Below, in pieces: positions 1 through 9,298 of a DNA stretch of 43,600 bases; within the stretch, counting starts at the first letter, position 1; each line of letters begins with the position of its first letter. Made by a program: the position numbers and the translations under genes. The DNA comes from an uncultured Bacillota bacterium (GTDB lineage Bacteria > Bacillota_I > Bacilli_A > RF39 > UBA660). The stretch is from assembly GCA_947650795.1 (NCBI GenBank), contig CANSWR010000008.1, positions 1-43,600 of the forward strand, given 5' to 3'. Below the pieces are notes generated by a model. It made no database searches, had not been told where the DNA came from, and saw only the letters and a program-made list of their open reading frames with translations.

Positions 1-1
1 A

Positions 2-3000
2 AATGGAAACGTTGCAGAAGAAGTAACAAGAGTAGTAAAAGTAGTAGATACAACAGCACCAGTTATCACAATAGATGGTCCAAAACTAATTATTATTGAA
101 AAAGGTAAGAATTATACTTTACCAAATGTAAGTGCTAATGATAATTATTTAGGAAGTGTTCCAGTTACTAATGACTCTTCTAATATTGATATAAACGTTC
201 CAGGAGAATATACAATTACATTTACAGCAACAGATGGTACTAATACTGCAACTGAATCTATAACTCTAAGAGTGTTAGATTTAACAGAATTACGTAAACA
301 AGAAAGTAAAATGTATGATTTGTATCATTTTGCAACAGAGGATATCTTTGAAGCTTTAAATGAAAATGCTAATGATTATACAAAAGAATCTTTGGAAGCA
401 AAACAGGCTTTGATAGATGAATTAAATAATATAATTAAAGGTAATTCAGAGGTTGCTTTAGAAGATATTACTCAAGATTTTGTTAATGAGAAAATGGCTG
501 CAATTAAGAATTATGAATTACAACCAATTGAATTAGATAAAACTAAATATAATGAGCAAATGGAGAAAGCTGATAGTTTGATAGAAGAAGATTATACTCC
601 AGATTCATGGGCTAAGTTAGTTAATGCTATGAATCAAGATATTTCAAATATTAAATTACAAAGTTCTTTAAATGTTGTTACATATTATATAGAAATTGCT
701 ATAAGAGATTTGGTTCCTGAAAACTTTGAAAGATATGTTACTAGTACAGTTTTAAATCTTCAAATGCAACTTTGGGATCGTGTAAGAACTGATTATACAC
801 CAGATTCTTATCAAGCAGCTCAAGATGCTATTAATGCTTTGAAATATAAAACTATATATTATGGTGGAACTATAGATAAAAAGAGTGAATATCAAAAAGA
901 GCTAGATAAAATTGATTTAGATAAAATTTTAATTGCTAAAGATGTAGATCAATCAGCGCTTAATCCAATAGAAGAAGCTATGAGTCAATTGAATTCTGAA
1001 GATTATACAGAAGATTCATGGAATGATTTATTAGAGAAAATAGAAAATGCAAAGAAAATAACTGATTTGCAAAGTAAATTTGATAAGGCTATGGAGGGAA
1101 TCTCTTTAGATAATTTAGTAAAAATTCCTAATGTAGTAGATGTTAATTTAAGTACAAATGGACAGAATGGATTTGTTACAGTAGGAAATGAAATCGTTTT
1201 AACATTTGGTGGTAATGTACAACTTGATGTTAATGCTACTACAGTTAAAATAAATGGTAAAGATGTACAATTGGTTTCAACAGATAATGGTTATAAAGCA
1301 ACTCTTATAGTAGAAGATACTGAAAAAGAGGGCAAAGTAAATTATGAAATCAATGTTGTAGGACAAGATGGATTAGTTGGAAAAACTATTAAGGATACTA
1401 GTGAAATAGTAGTAGATATCACAGCACCTACTGTAAACTTTAAAGCTGGTATTGAGTCTAATATGACAATTAATTATAATCAGGAATATGCAGTAAGTAG
1501 AGATGATTTAATACTTGAAGATAATTATACTGGAAATGATGATTTAGTTGTTGAATTTAATCAAGTTGATACTTCAATTTTAGGTAGTGTAACTATAACT
1601 TATGTAGTTACTGATAAGGCTGGAAACGATTCTAGAATTACTCGAGTAATTGAAGTGGTAGATAATGAAAAACCAGTTATCACATTGAATGGAGAAACAC
1701 CTGTAACAGTAGAAGTAGGAAGTACATATACAGATGCAGGAGCAACAGCAAGTGATAATTATGATGGAGATATAACTGCAAACATAGTAGTAGTAAATCC
1801 AGTAGACACAACAACAGTAGGAGAATACACAATAACTTATAATGTTACAGATACAAACGGAAACGTTGCAAAAGAAGTAACAAGAGTAGTAAAAGTAGTA
1901 GATACAACAAAACCAGTTATTACACTAGTAAATGGTGAAAAACCAGTTACAGTTGAGGTTGGTACTTCATACATCGAACCAGGTTATGAAGCTATGGATA
2001 ACTATGATGGTGACATTACTGATAAAGTAGTAGTTACTGTTGAAGGTTTAAAAGAATTAGATATAACTAAGATTGGTGATTATAAATTAAAATACAATGT
2101 TACAGATGAAGCTGGAAATAAAGCTGAAGAAGTTGTAAGAATTGTAAAAGTAGTAGATACAAAAGCTCCAGTGATTAAGTTAAGAGGAGAAAATCCATTA
2201 ACTGTACAAGTAGGAGAAACTTATAATGAACCAGGAGCAACTGCTATAGATAATTATGAAGGAGATATAACTAGTAGAATAGTAATTTCTGGTAGTGTAG
2301 ATACTTCTAGACCAGGAACATATACTGTATATTATAATGTAAGTGATTTTTCTGGAAATATGGCAGAAGAGGTAACTAGAACAGTGATAGTAGCTGATAC
2401 AGTGTTACCTACAGTAGATTTTGAAATACTTAACCCAACTAAAAATGAATGGTATGGAGAATCTATACAAGTTAAAGTAAAAGGTGCAGACGCATCAGGA
2501 ATTACTAAATTAGAATATCAATTAGTAATTGATGGTGTATTAGGTGAATGGAAAGAATTAAATTTAGATAATCCTATATTTATGATTTCTAATAATAGTT
2601 CTGATATCACATTTAATGTTAGAAGTACTGATGGAGCAGGAAATGTTTCTGAAGTAAAAGCAGGTGGAAAATATAAATTAGATGTATTAAAACCTGAGAT
2701 AAATAGTGTAAATCAAGAGGGTGATTATGACCGTGAAACTACTTGGTTCAAATCAGCAGTAAAAGTAATTGCTACTTCTCAAGATAATCAAGAAGGAAGC
2801 GGAGTAAAATCTATGTTCTATTCTATAAGTAAAGATGCTGGACAAACTTGGGCTGAATGGACAGAAGTTCAAGGAAGTAATTTAGAATTTACTATAGAAG
2901 AAAATTTATCAACAATTCAATATAAGATCAAATCTATAGATAATGCTGGTATAGAGTCAGATGAGTATATAAGTTCTTTAATAAAGATAGATACTGTCAA

Positions 3001-4684
3001 ACCTGTAATTAGTGTTGTATATAATGGAAAAACTTATAATGAGAGCTTCAATGTAACAGTTCCAGCTAACAAAACAAATACATTTGTAAGTCCTGAAGTT
3101 ACTAGCGATGGAACATTAAGTATGAATGGTAATATTGATAATTCTGTTCTAGGTGTTCAAACTATCACTTATACTTCTAGGGATGAGGCAGGAAATGTAA
3201 CTACAGTTGTAATGACTGCAACAGTTGAAGATAAAGAAGCTCCAGTAATTACATTAAATGGAGATGAAGAATTAAATATAAAATATGGTAGTCAATATGT
3301 TGAATTAGGTGCAAGTGCTCAAGATGCATATGATGGAGACGTAAATGTTGAAATAACTGGAAATGTTAATACTTATAAAGTTGGATCTTATACTATTACT
3401 TATAAAGCAGTAGATAAATCAGGCAATGAAAGTACTAAAACAAGAAAAGTTAATGTAACAAAAGCAACTACATCTGAAATATTTACAGAAGGTAATAATT
3501 GCGAAGCAGGAAAGGATTGTTATAATACACAAGTACTTAATAACTTCGTATGGTATAGTGGACATTTATGGAGAGTAATTAAAGTAAATGCTGATGGTAC
3601 TGTAAAATTAATTACTGAAGAAAGTGCAGCTGGACTTGCTTATGATGATGCTAGTAGTGCATTTAGTGGAAGTATAGTTCAAGATTGGCTAACTAAAGAA
3701 TTTTATGCAGAACTTAATAATGCAAATAATTTAATAGTTGAAAGTGATTATTGTAATGAAAAGACAACATTATTTGAAAAGGTACGTTATGTTTGTTCTC
3801 CAAGTAGTACTGTAAAATCTAGAATAGGACTTCTTACTTTAGATGAGTATAATATTCTTGGAGCAGAAAATAGTTACATAAATAATGGTACTTGGTTCTA
3901 TACAATGACACCTTCTAAAGATACTAATGCATGGATAGTTAAGATGGATGGAGCTAAAGACCGTGTATATAAAGTATTAGAACCATATGGTATAAGACCA
4001 GTAATAACTATGAAATCTTTAGATATATTATCTGGTAATGGTACTGAGACAGATCCTTATAGAATTCAAGGAGATAATACAGCTCAAGCAGGTTCTAAAC
4101 TTAACACTCGTGTAAGTGGTGAATATGTTAAATTTGGTAATGAGATGTGGCGTATAGTTGAAGCATCAAGTTCTCAAACAAGATTAATATATAATGGTGT
4201 AATTGAGGAAAATGAAATTCCTGTTCAAGTTGTTTACGGAGAATATGGAAAATTTGAAAAAGGTTCAAGTATATATAATTATTTGAATGATACTATTATG
4301 AATAAACTATTTAATAGCACTGAAGAGTCGTTAATATTAAATTCTAAATGGTATAGTAATCCTATAAGTAGAGGAGAAAACCCTCGTACAACAAGTTTAA
4401 TTTCTAATTCTAAGTATACAGAAGCTAAGATTGGTTTACCAAGTGTAGGTGAATTAATGACAGGATGGAGTTCTACTAATAAGATGGATAGATTTACAGT
4501 ATGGACAATCAACTATAATCCAACTTATAAAGAAGGAAATCAATGGTACTTAACTAGTGCTGGTACATCAGATTACTTAGATGGTGTTGATCGTGGTATT
4601 AAACCAGTAATAAATATTCATCCTAAGTTAACTATTGCTAGCGGTGATGGTACTTATGAAAATCCATATATATTGAATTATTAA
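2..4684 (+). CDS. Giant Ig-repeat (DUF5011-like) surface protein, 5' end outside window
   Basis: The reading frame is open from the first bases, so this is the last 1560 residues of a longer protein whose start lies outside the window. After a partial Ig repeat come helical FIVAR-like stretches (two with the phrase DYTPDSW or DYTEDSW), then several bacterial Ig-like repeats of the DUF5011/Cry22 type, recognisable by 'PVITLNGETPVTVEVG', 'DNYDGDIT' and 'YTITYNVTDTNGNV'. The C-terminus holds two copies of a module that starts around 'WRVIKV' / 'WRIVEA' and ends 'GNGTETDPY' / 'GDGTYENPY'. There is no LPXTG motif at the end. Such proteins are normally secreted and act at the cell surface in adhesion or cell-wall contact; the actual ligand is unknown. 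No membrane anchor is visible in the part seen. Confidence 0.85.
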   Translation, partial: NGNVAEEVTRVVKVVDTTAPVITIDGPKLIIIEKGKNYTLPNVSANDNYLGSVPVTNDSSNIDINVPGEYTITFTATDGTNTATESITLRVLDLTELRKQESKMYDLYHFATEDIFEALNENANDYTKESLEAKQALIDELNNIIKGNSEVALEDITQDFVNEKMAAIKNYELQPIELDKTKYNEQMEKADSLIEEDYTPDSWAKLVNAMNQDISNIKLQSSLNVVTYYIEIAIRDLVPENFERYVTSTVLNLQMQLWDRVRTDYTPDSYQAAQDAINALKYKTIYYGGTIDKKSEYQKELDKIDLDKILIAKDVDQSALNPIEEAMSQLNSEDYTEDSWNDLLEKIENAKKITDLQSKFDKAMEGISLDNLVKIPNVVDVNLSTNGQNGFVTVGNEIVLTFGGNVQLDVNATTVKINGKDVQLVSTDNGYKATLIVEDTEKEGKVNYEINVVGQDGLVGKTIKDTSEIVVDITAPTVNFKAGIESNMTINYNQEYAVSRDDLILEDNYTGNDDLVVEFNQVDTSILGSVTITYVVTDKAGNDSRITRVIEVVDNEKPVITLNGETPVTVEVGSTYTDAGATASDNYDGDITANIVVVNPVDTTTVGEYTITYNVTDTNGNVAKEVTRVVKVVDTTKPVITLVNGEKPVTVEVGTSYIEPGYEAMDNYDGDITDKVVVTVEGLKELDITKIGDYKLKYNVTDEAGNKAEEVVRIVKVVDTKAPVIKLRGENPLTVQVGETYNEPGATAIDNYEGDITSRIVISGSVDTSRPGTYTVYYNVSDFSGNMAEEVTRTVIVADTVLPTVDFEILNPTKNEWYGESIQVKVKGADASGITKLEYQLVIDGVLGEWKELNLDNPIFMISNNSSDITFNVRSTDGAGNVSEVKAGGKYKLDVLKPEINSVNQEGDYDRETTWFKSAVKVIATSQDNQEGSGVKSMFYSISKDAGQTWAEWTEVQGSNLEFTIEENLSTIQYKIKSIDNAGIESDEYISSLIKIDTVKPVISVVYNGKTYNESFNVTVPANKTNTFVSPEVTSDGTLSMNGNIDNSVLGVQTITYTSRDEAGNVTTVVMTATVEDKEAPVITLNGDEELNIKYGSQYVELGASAQDAYDGDVNVEITGNVNTYKVGSYTITYKAVDKSGNESTKTRKVNVTKATTSEIFTEGNNCEAGKDCYNTQVLNNFVWYSGHLWRVIKVNADGTVKLITEESAAGLAYDDASSAFSGSIVQDWLTKEFYAELNNANNLIVESDYCNEKTTLFEKVRYVCSPSSTVKSRIGLLTLDEYNILGAENSYINNGTWFYTMTPSKDTNAWIVKMDGAKDRVYKVLEPYGIRPVITMKSLDILSGNGTETDPYRIQGDNTAQAGSKLNTRVSGEYVKFGNEMWRIVEASSSQTRLIYNGVIEENEIPVQVVYGEYGKFEKGSSIYNYLNDTIMNKLFNSTEESLILNSKWYSNPISRGENPRTTSLISNSKYTEAKIGLPSVGELMTGWSSTNKMDRFTVWTINYNPTYKEGNQWYLTSAGTSDYLDGVDRGIKPVINIHPKLTIASGDGTYENPYILNY
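1861..1920 (+). repeat. Near-identical 60-bp internal repeat (partner at 7-66)
   Basis: The DNA at 1861-1920 matches 7-66 with only about three mismatches, including shared synonymous positions such as AAACGTTGCA. Other Ig repeats of the same gene differ strongly at DNA level, so these two copies appear recently duplicated or homogenised. Confidence 0.8.
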
Positions 4685-4689
4685 GATTT

Positions 4690-4722
4690 AAAAGTATTGC
4701 CTTAAATGGTAATACTTTTTCT
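4690..4722 (+). terminator. Intrinsic terminator after the surface protein
   Basis: AAAGTATTGCC and GGTAATACTTT form a stem with a short loop, followed by a T-rich run, six bases after the stop codon. Confidence 0.8.
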
Positions 4723-4782
4723 TTGGGCTAAAGTTTATACACATATGATAAATACACATAAAATACTTTGGAGGAATGAGTT

Positions 4783-5580
4783 ATGATTGATAGACTTTTA
4801 GAGATGGATACAATTACATTAACTTTAATAGCAACAGTATTTACATGGGGAATTACTTCTTTAGGTGCAAGTTTAGTTTTCTTTTTTAAAAAAGTTAATC
4901 GTAATGTTATGGATGCAATGTTAGGATTTGCGGCTGGTGTTATGATTGCAGCTTCATTTTGGTCTCTTTTAGCACCTGGGATAGAACTTGCTGATGAGTT
5001 AGGTAAGTGTTCTTGGCTAGTGGCTACTATAGGTTTTATTAGTGGTGGTGTTATATTATATTTAGGAGATAAAGTATGCAAATATTTTATGAAGAAACGT
5101 AATAATAATAGTGAAGGACTTAGAAGAAGTATATTACTATTTAGTAGTATAAGTTTACATAATATTCCAGAAGGTTTGAGTGTTGGTGTGGCATTTGGTT
5201 CATTGTTTTATAACATGACAGAAGCTACTTTACTTAGTGCTATAGTTTTTGCTCTTGGTATAGGGTTACAAAACTTTCCTGAAGGTAGTGCAGTTAGTTT
5301 GCCTTTGAGACGTGAAGGATTTAGTAGATGTAAATCTTTTATGTATGGTTCTTTAAGTGGGTTAGTAGAACCTATATCTGCTGTTATAGGTGCATTACTT
5401 GTTGTTAGAATTCGTAATATTTTACCTCTTTGTTTATGTTTTGCAGCAGGTGCGATGATATATGTGGTAGTAGAAGAATTAATACCTGAGAGTCAAAGTA
5501 ATAAATGTAAAGATTTAATGGCATTTTTTACTTTAATAGGGTTTAGCATTATGATGATATTAGATGTTGCTTTAGGATAA
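4783..5580 (+). CDS. ZIP family divalent metal transporter
   Basis: The product is a 265-residue polytopic membrane protein of the ZIP/GufA group, which imports Zn2+ and related divalent cations into the cytoplasm. The two metal-binding helices are clear: 'HNIPEG' at about 126-131 and 'QNFPEG' at about 163-168. About eight hydrophobic segments are visible, with a short basic loop (KKRNNN) around 104-110 in place of a long His-rich loop. The ATG is preceded by GGAGG at 4770-4774 with good spacing. The gene stands alone between two terminator-like hairpins. Metal specificity cannot be read from the sequence; ZupT-like broad specificity is the usual expectation. Confidence 0.9.
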   Translation: MIDRLLEMDTITLTLIATVFTWGITSLGASLVFFFKKVNRNVMDAMLGFAAGVMIAASFWSLLAPGIELADELGKCSWLVATIGFISGGVILYLGDKVCKYFMKKRNNNSEGLRRSILLFSSISLHNIPEGLSVGVAFGSLFYNMTEATLLSAIVFALGIGLQNFPEGSAVSLPLRREGFSRCKSFMYGSLSGLVEPISAVIGALLVVRIRNILPLCLCFAAGAMIYVVVEELIPESQSNKCKDLMAFFTLIGFSIMMILDVALG

Positions 5581-5583
5581 GTT

Positions 5584-5616
5584 AAAAGGTGGACAATAGT
5601 CTGCTTTTATTTTTAT
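5584..5616 (+). terminator. Probable weak terminator after the ZIP gene
   Basis: AAAAG...GGAC and GTC...CTTTT make an imperfect stem, followed by TATTTTTAT. The pairing contains mismatches, so this is tentative. Confidence 0.4.
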
Positions 5617-5637
5617 ATTTAATATTCTTTGGGTTCA

Positions 5638-5646
5638 TGGTAAAAT
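5638..5646 (+). promoter_or_regulatory. Extended -10 promoter TGGTAAAAT upstream of the SDR gene
   Basis: TGGTAAAAT is an extended -10 box (TGn plus TAAAAT). The same nine bases occur at 16976-16984 before tsaB. In both places an AGG-type ribosome site begins only about seven bases later, giving a very short leader. No convincing -35 is seen. Confidence 0.45.
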
Positions 5647-5663
5647 AATAATAGGTGAAGAAT

Positions 5664-6419
5664 ATGAAATGTATTGTAACTGGTGCTTCTTCTGGTATTG
5701 GAAGAGATATAGCAAGGTATTTAGGAAAATTAGGCCATGAAGTAATATTAGTTTCAAGAAATAGGTTTGTTTTAAATCAATTATCTAAAGAAATTAATAA
5801 TTCAAAAATTTATGTTGTAGATTTGAGAGTTGATGAAGAAGTAGATAATTTTTGTAACTTTATTAAGAAAGAAAATCCTAGTATTTTAATAAATAATGCT
5901 GGTTTTGGTGCGTTTGGTTTATATGATGAAGTTAGTTTAAATAAAGAATTAGATATGATTAAGGTTAATATAGTAGCTATGCATAAAATAACTAAATCAT
6001 ATTTAGAATGTGGTAGTGGTTCTGATAAAAAGTATTTATTAAATGTTGCTTCAAGTGCTGGTCTTATGCCAGGAGGTCCTATGATGAGTACGTATTATGC
6101 TACTAAGAGTTATGTAAAAAGTTATACACTTGGAATTTATAAAGAGTTACAAATTGAAAATAAAAATTTAAGTGTTTCAGTTTTATGTCCAGGGCCAGTA
6201 GATACAAATTTTAATGAAGTAGCAGGTGGTCATTTTAGTGTTAAACCATTAAGTAGTGAATATGTTTCAAAGTATGCCATTAAAAAAATGTTTCGAAAGA
6301 AACTTATAATAATTCCTGGCGTTAAAATGAAATTAGCTGTTTTTTTTGCTAGATTTTTGTCAAATAAAAGACTTTTGTCTATAATACTTAAGATTCAACA
6401 TAAAAAAGTTGTTAAATAA
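5664..6419 (+). CDS. Short-chain dehydrogenase/reductase (SDR)
   Basis: This is a 251-residue classical SDR, an NAD(P)H-dependent oxidoreductase of the cytoplasm. The cofactor loop TGASSGIG lies at 6-13, the NNAG motif at about 77-80, and the catalytic residues at Ser131, Tyr144 and Lys148 (within 'STYYATK'). The length is normal for the family. I take the ATG at 5664 because AGGTGA at 5653-5658 is well placed; a GTG nine bases earlier lies inside that ribosome site. A basic, hydrophobic C-terminal tail (about 207-251) could associate with membrane, as in some acyl- or sterol-processing SDRs. It is followed after 193 bp by an acyl-CoA ligase on the same strand, which hints at lipid metabolism. 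The substrate is unknown. Confidence 0.88.
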   Translation: MKCIVTGASSGIGRDIARYLGKLGHEVILVSRNRFVLNQLSKEINNSKIYVVDLRVDEEVDNFCNFIKKENPSILINNAGFGAFGLYDEVSLNKELDMIKVNIVAMHKITKSYLECGSGSDKKYLLNVASSAGLMPGGPMMSTYYATKSYVKSYTLGIYKELQIENKNLSVSVLCPGPVDTNFNEVAGGHFSVKPLSSEYVSKYAIKKMFRKKLIIIPGVKMKLAVFFARFLSNKRLLSIILKIQHKKVVK

Positions 6420-6612
6420 ATTAAGTTTTAATATAATGTTGTTTATAAGTATAGTTAAATTTGATAAATCATATAGTTAAATGTGGTCAAATTATATTTT
6501 TACTTCTTAGTTCTTTAATTAGATTTAGATATATAAATTAAGTTGTTATTTAAGTAAATTGAATTATATAGAGAAAGTATAGAAACTAGTGAGATTTTTA
6601 AAAGGAGAGTAG

Positions 6613-8331
6613 ATGAAAACGAAAAATAAAAGTATTAATAAGCCTTGGATAAATTTTTATGATGAAGGAGTTCCTAAAACAATAAATTATCCTAATAAAA
6701 TGATGTGGGAAGTAATTAATGATTCTGTTATTAAGAATTCTAATAAGTTAGCATATGAATACTATGGTACTAGTGTAAGCTTTAAGAAGTTTATGATTGA
6801 AATTGAGGAAGCTGCTAGATCACTTAAATCTATTGGAGTTAATGAGAAAGATGTAATAAGTATTATTTCTCCCAATATTCCTCAAGCTATAATTATGTTT
6901 TATGCTGTAAATATGGTGGGCGCAATTGCTAATATGGTTCATCCTTTAAGTGCAGTTAGTGAAATTAAAAATTATCTTACAATGTCAAAAAGTAAGTATG
7001 TTTTTGTTGTAGATATTTCTGTGAATAAAGTTTTAGAAGTAGTTGATAGAAATGTAGTTAAACAAATAATTGTTATGAATGTAAGCGAGAAAATGAATAA
7101 AATTACTAGGTTTGCTTATGAAATTACTAAGGGGAAAAGTATTAAAATTCCTTATGAAGATGATATAATTTTGTCTTGGAATTCTTTTTTAGATTATGGA
7201 TATATGTATGATGGAGAATATAAAGTTCATAGAGATGCTAAAGAATGTGCAGTTATTTTATATAGCGGCGGTACTACTGGAACGCCTAAAGGAATTATGC
7301 TCAGTGATATGAATTTTAATTCAGTTACTATGCAAACTGCTTCTATGATTCAGCCTGTAAATGCGGGAGAGTCGATTCTTACTATCATGCCAATCTTTCA
7401 TGCTTTTGGTCTTGATGTTTGTATTCATACACCTCTTTCTTTGGGAGTGAAATGTATTTTAATCCCAACTTTTAATTTTAAGAAGTTTGGACGTCTTATT
7501 AAGCAATATAAGCCTAATTTTATAGTGGGTGTGCCTACTTTACTTGAAACCATGATTAATGATGAGAAGTTACAAGAAATGGATTTGTCGTTCGTTAAAT
7601 GTATTATAACAGGAGGAGATGTTATTTCAGTTCAACTTAAGAAACGAGTTGATAAATTTATGAAGAATCGTGGAAGTTCTTCTACTGCTAGGCCAGGATA
7701 TGGATTAACTGAAGGATGTGGCGCTAGTTGTTTGCTACCAAATAATTTTCAACCAGAAGGTAGTATAGGAGTGCCTTTACAAGATGTGCTTTATAAGATT
7801 GTTAATCCGAGTGATAAAAGTGAAGTAAATGTTGGAGAAGTTGGAGAAATTCTTATAAGTGGTCCTAGTGTAATGTTAGGATATTTAGATAATTTAGAAG
7901 AAACAAAAAATGTTATTATTAAGGATAATAATAACACTCTTTGGTTGTGTACTGGAGATATGGGCAAAATGGATGAAAATGGGTTTGTTTATTTCGTTCA
8001 GAGACTTAAAAGAATTATAATTTCTTCTGGATATAATTTGTATCCTTCTCATATTGAAGAAGTTTTACTTGTTAATCCACTTGTAGAAAATGTATGTGTC
8101 ATAGGAATACCTCATCCTCACAAAACTCAGGTTGCTAAAGCTTTTGTAGTACTTAAAAATGGAATAGAAGGTAATGATAATATTAAACGTGATTTGAAAA
8201 AACATTGTGAAAAATATTTAGCTAAGTATTCTATTCCTTATGAGTTTGAATTTAGAAGTGAGCTACCTAAAACTAATGTAGGTAAAGTTGCTTATAAGGT
8301 TTTAGAGGATGAGGAAAATTTGAGTAAATAA
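6613..8331 (+). CDS. AMP-binding acyl-CoA synthetase/ligase
   Basis: A 572-residue ANL-superfamily adenylating enzyme, which activates a carboxylic acid with ATP and transfers it to CoA. The phosphate loop YSGGTTGTPKG lies at 217-227, the A5 motif 'YGLTEG' near 365, the A7 'TGDMG' near 455 followed by 'RLKRIIISSGYNLYPSHIE', and the C-terminal catalytic lysine in 'PKTNVGKVAY'. All core motifs are intact and the length matches long-chain fatty-acid CoA ligases. The ribosome site AAAGGAG lies 8 bases before the ATG. It may act with the SDR upstream in lipid metabolism, but the leader between them (193 bp) allows independent transcription. The fatty-acid chain length is not predictable from sequence. 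Confidence 0.9.
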   Translation: MKTKNKSINKPWINFYDEGVPKTINYPNKMMWEVINDSVIKNSNKLAYEYYGTSVSFKKFMIEIEEAARSLKSIGVNEKDVISIISPNIPQAIIMFYAVNMVGAIANMVHPLSAVSEIKNYLTMSKSKYVFVVDISVNKVLEVVDRNVVKQIIVMNVSEKMNKITRFAYEITKGKSIKIPYEDDIILSWNSFLDYGYMYDGEYKVHRDAKECAVILYSGGTTGTPKGIMLSDMNFNSVTMQTASMIQPVNAGESILTIMPIFHAFGLDVCIHTPLSLGVKCILIPTFNFKKFGRLIKQYKPNFIVGVPTLLETMINDEKLQEMDLSFVKCIITGGDVISVQLKKRVDKFMKNRGSSSTARPGYGLTEGCGASCLLPNNFQPEGSIGVPLQDVLYKIVNPSDKSEVNVGEVGEILISGPSVMLGYLDNLEETKNVIIKDNNNTLWLCTGDMGKMDENGFVYFVQRLKRIIISSGYNLYPSHIEEVLLVNPLVENVCVIGIPHPHKTQVAKAFVVLKNGIEGNDNIKRDLKKHCEKYLAKYSIPYEFEFRSELPKTNVGKVAYKVLEDEENLSK

Positions 8332-8341
8332 TAAAAATGTT

Positions 8342-8380
8342 AAAACCTTGCTTCATAGTATTTAAAAGCGAGGTTTTTAT
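8342..8380 (+). terminator. Intrinsic terminator after the acyl-CoA ligase
   Basis: AAACCTTGCTT at 8343-8353 pairs with AAGCGAGGTTT (one G-T pair), followed by TTTATTATA. Confidence 0.85.
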
Positions 8381-8412
8381 TATAATATAAAAGTTAATAA
8401 AATTTATTTTAA

Positions 8413-8437
8413 ATAAAAAAAACTCATTAAGAGTTTG
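8413..8437 (-). terminator. Intrinsic terminator for the XRE regulator
   Basis: Read on the minus strand, AAACTC TTAAT GAGTTT is followed by a run of T. It lies just downstream of the regulator stop codon. Confidence 0.8.
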
Positions 8438-8462
8438 TTAGTAAATCTTATTTTAAATTTAC

Positions 8463-8708
8463 TTAATCTTCTTCGAAGAAATCACCAAGTTTTATTTTTA
8501 GTTTGTCAGCAATTAATTTTAATGTCTCAATGGAGATTGTAGCATGAACTTTTTGTGATTCTAGATTTTTTATATAACCATAAGAAAGATTACAAAGTTC
8601 TGCTAATTCTTCTCCAGTATAGCCACGGAGTTTTCTAAATTTTTGTATGTTTTTTCCTACAACATTATATATGTTACTAGATGTAACTTCTTCTTTGATG
8701 TAAACCAT
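8463..8708 (-). CDS. XRE-family helix-turn-helix regulator
   Basis: An 81-residue single-domain DNA-binding protein. The HTH_3/Cro-type fold covers about residues 17-78: 'IQKFRKLRGYTGEELAEL' then 'LSYGYIKNLESQK' (recognition helix) and 'LKLIADKLKIKLGDFF'. Ribosome site GGGTGA precedes the ATG. There is no second domain, so any ligand sensing must be by partner proteins, or there is none. Targets are unknown; a small inverted repeat upstream at 8755-8771 could be an autoregulatory operator. It sits alone with its own terminator. Confidence 0.88.
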   Translation of the reverse strand: MVYIKEEVTSSNIYNVVGKNIQKFRKLRGYTGEELAELCNLSYGYIKNLESQKVHATISIETLKLIADKLKIKLGDFFEED

Positions 8709-8754
8709 ATTATTTCACCCTTTTTTATTTTCTCATAATTTTAGAAATTATTCG

Positions 8755-8771
8755 GTCACCCTGTGTGTGAC
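8755..8771. promoter_or_regulatory. Possible operator: GTCAC-N7-GTGAC
   Basis: A 5+5 inverted repeat with a 7-bp spacer lies in the leader of the XRE gene, about 47 bp before its start. Location suggests autoregulation; the repeat is short, so chance is possible. Confidence 0.35.
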
Positions 8772-8835
8772 TAAGATTGCTAACCTACTTACCATATTTT
8801 ACCATTTTTTAAGTAAATAGAAAAGTATTAGTGTT

Positions 8836-9207
8836 TTATCTATGGTCGTACATTTCGTTTATAATTTGTTCAATTTTATTTAATCTTTCATGTAAACTGT
8901 TAAATATATTTTGCATATCATTTGGTTTTACTGTTCTTAATATATTTTGAAGAGTTTCGATGTCATAAAATAATGGATTATATGTTGATTTTACTTCATT
9001 CGAGTTTATATTTATTCCAGACCCAGTTGCATAACTCTCAATTAGTTGTTGACTAGAGGCATTTGTTATTACTACTTGTGCAGTTAACATTAGCCAGTTT
9101 CCTATGACATTTTGTTCTGGGGTACTTAAATCTTCTATTAAAATAAATCCTATTATTGTAAATAGAGCTGTTGATACTTTAGGATTTAGAGTGAATAGAC
9201 TTTGCAT
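8836..9207 (-). CDS. Conserved-looking hypothetical protein, 123 aa
   Basis: I do not recognise this protein. I place the start at the ATG at 9207 because AGGTGA sits six bases before it; an in-frame GTG farther upstream lies inside that ribosome site. Visible features: a hydrophobic N-terminal region (about residues 10-50, 'VSTALFTIIGFILIEDL' then 'IGNWLMLTAQVVIT') suggesting one or two membrane or buried helices, a Ser/Asn-rich middle, and a charged amphipathic C-terminal helix (about 85-123, 'IFNSLHERLNKIEQIINEM'). It is monocistronic and divergent from rubrerythrin. No enzymatic motif is seen. Confidence 0.7.
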   Translation of the reverse strand: MQSLFTLNPKVSTALFTIIGFILIEDLSTPEQNVIGNWLMLTAQVVITNASSQQLIESYATGSGININSNEVKSTYNPLFYDIETLQNILRTVKPNDMQNIFNSLHERLNKIEQIINEMYDHR

Positions 9208-9298
9208 AGTTATCACCTTATATTAATTTTATTCAAATATTAATAAGTAATTTACTTTTTTTTATGTACATGGTATTATTGTTTTGGAGGTATTTATA

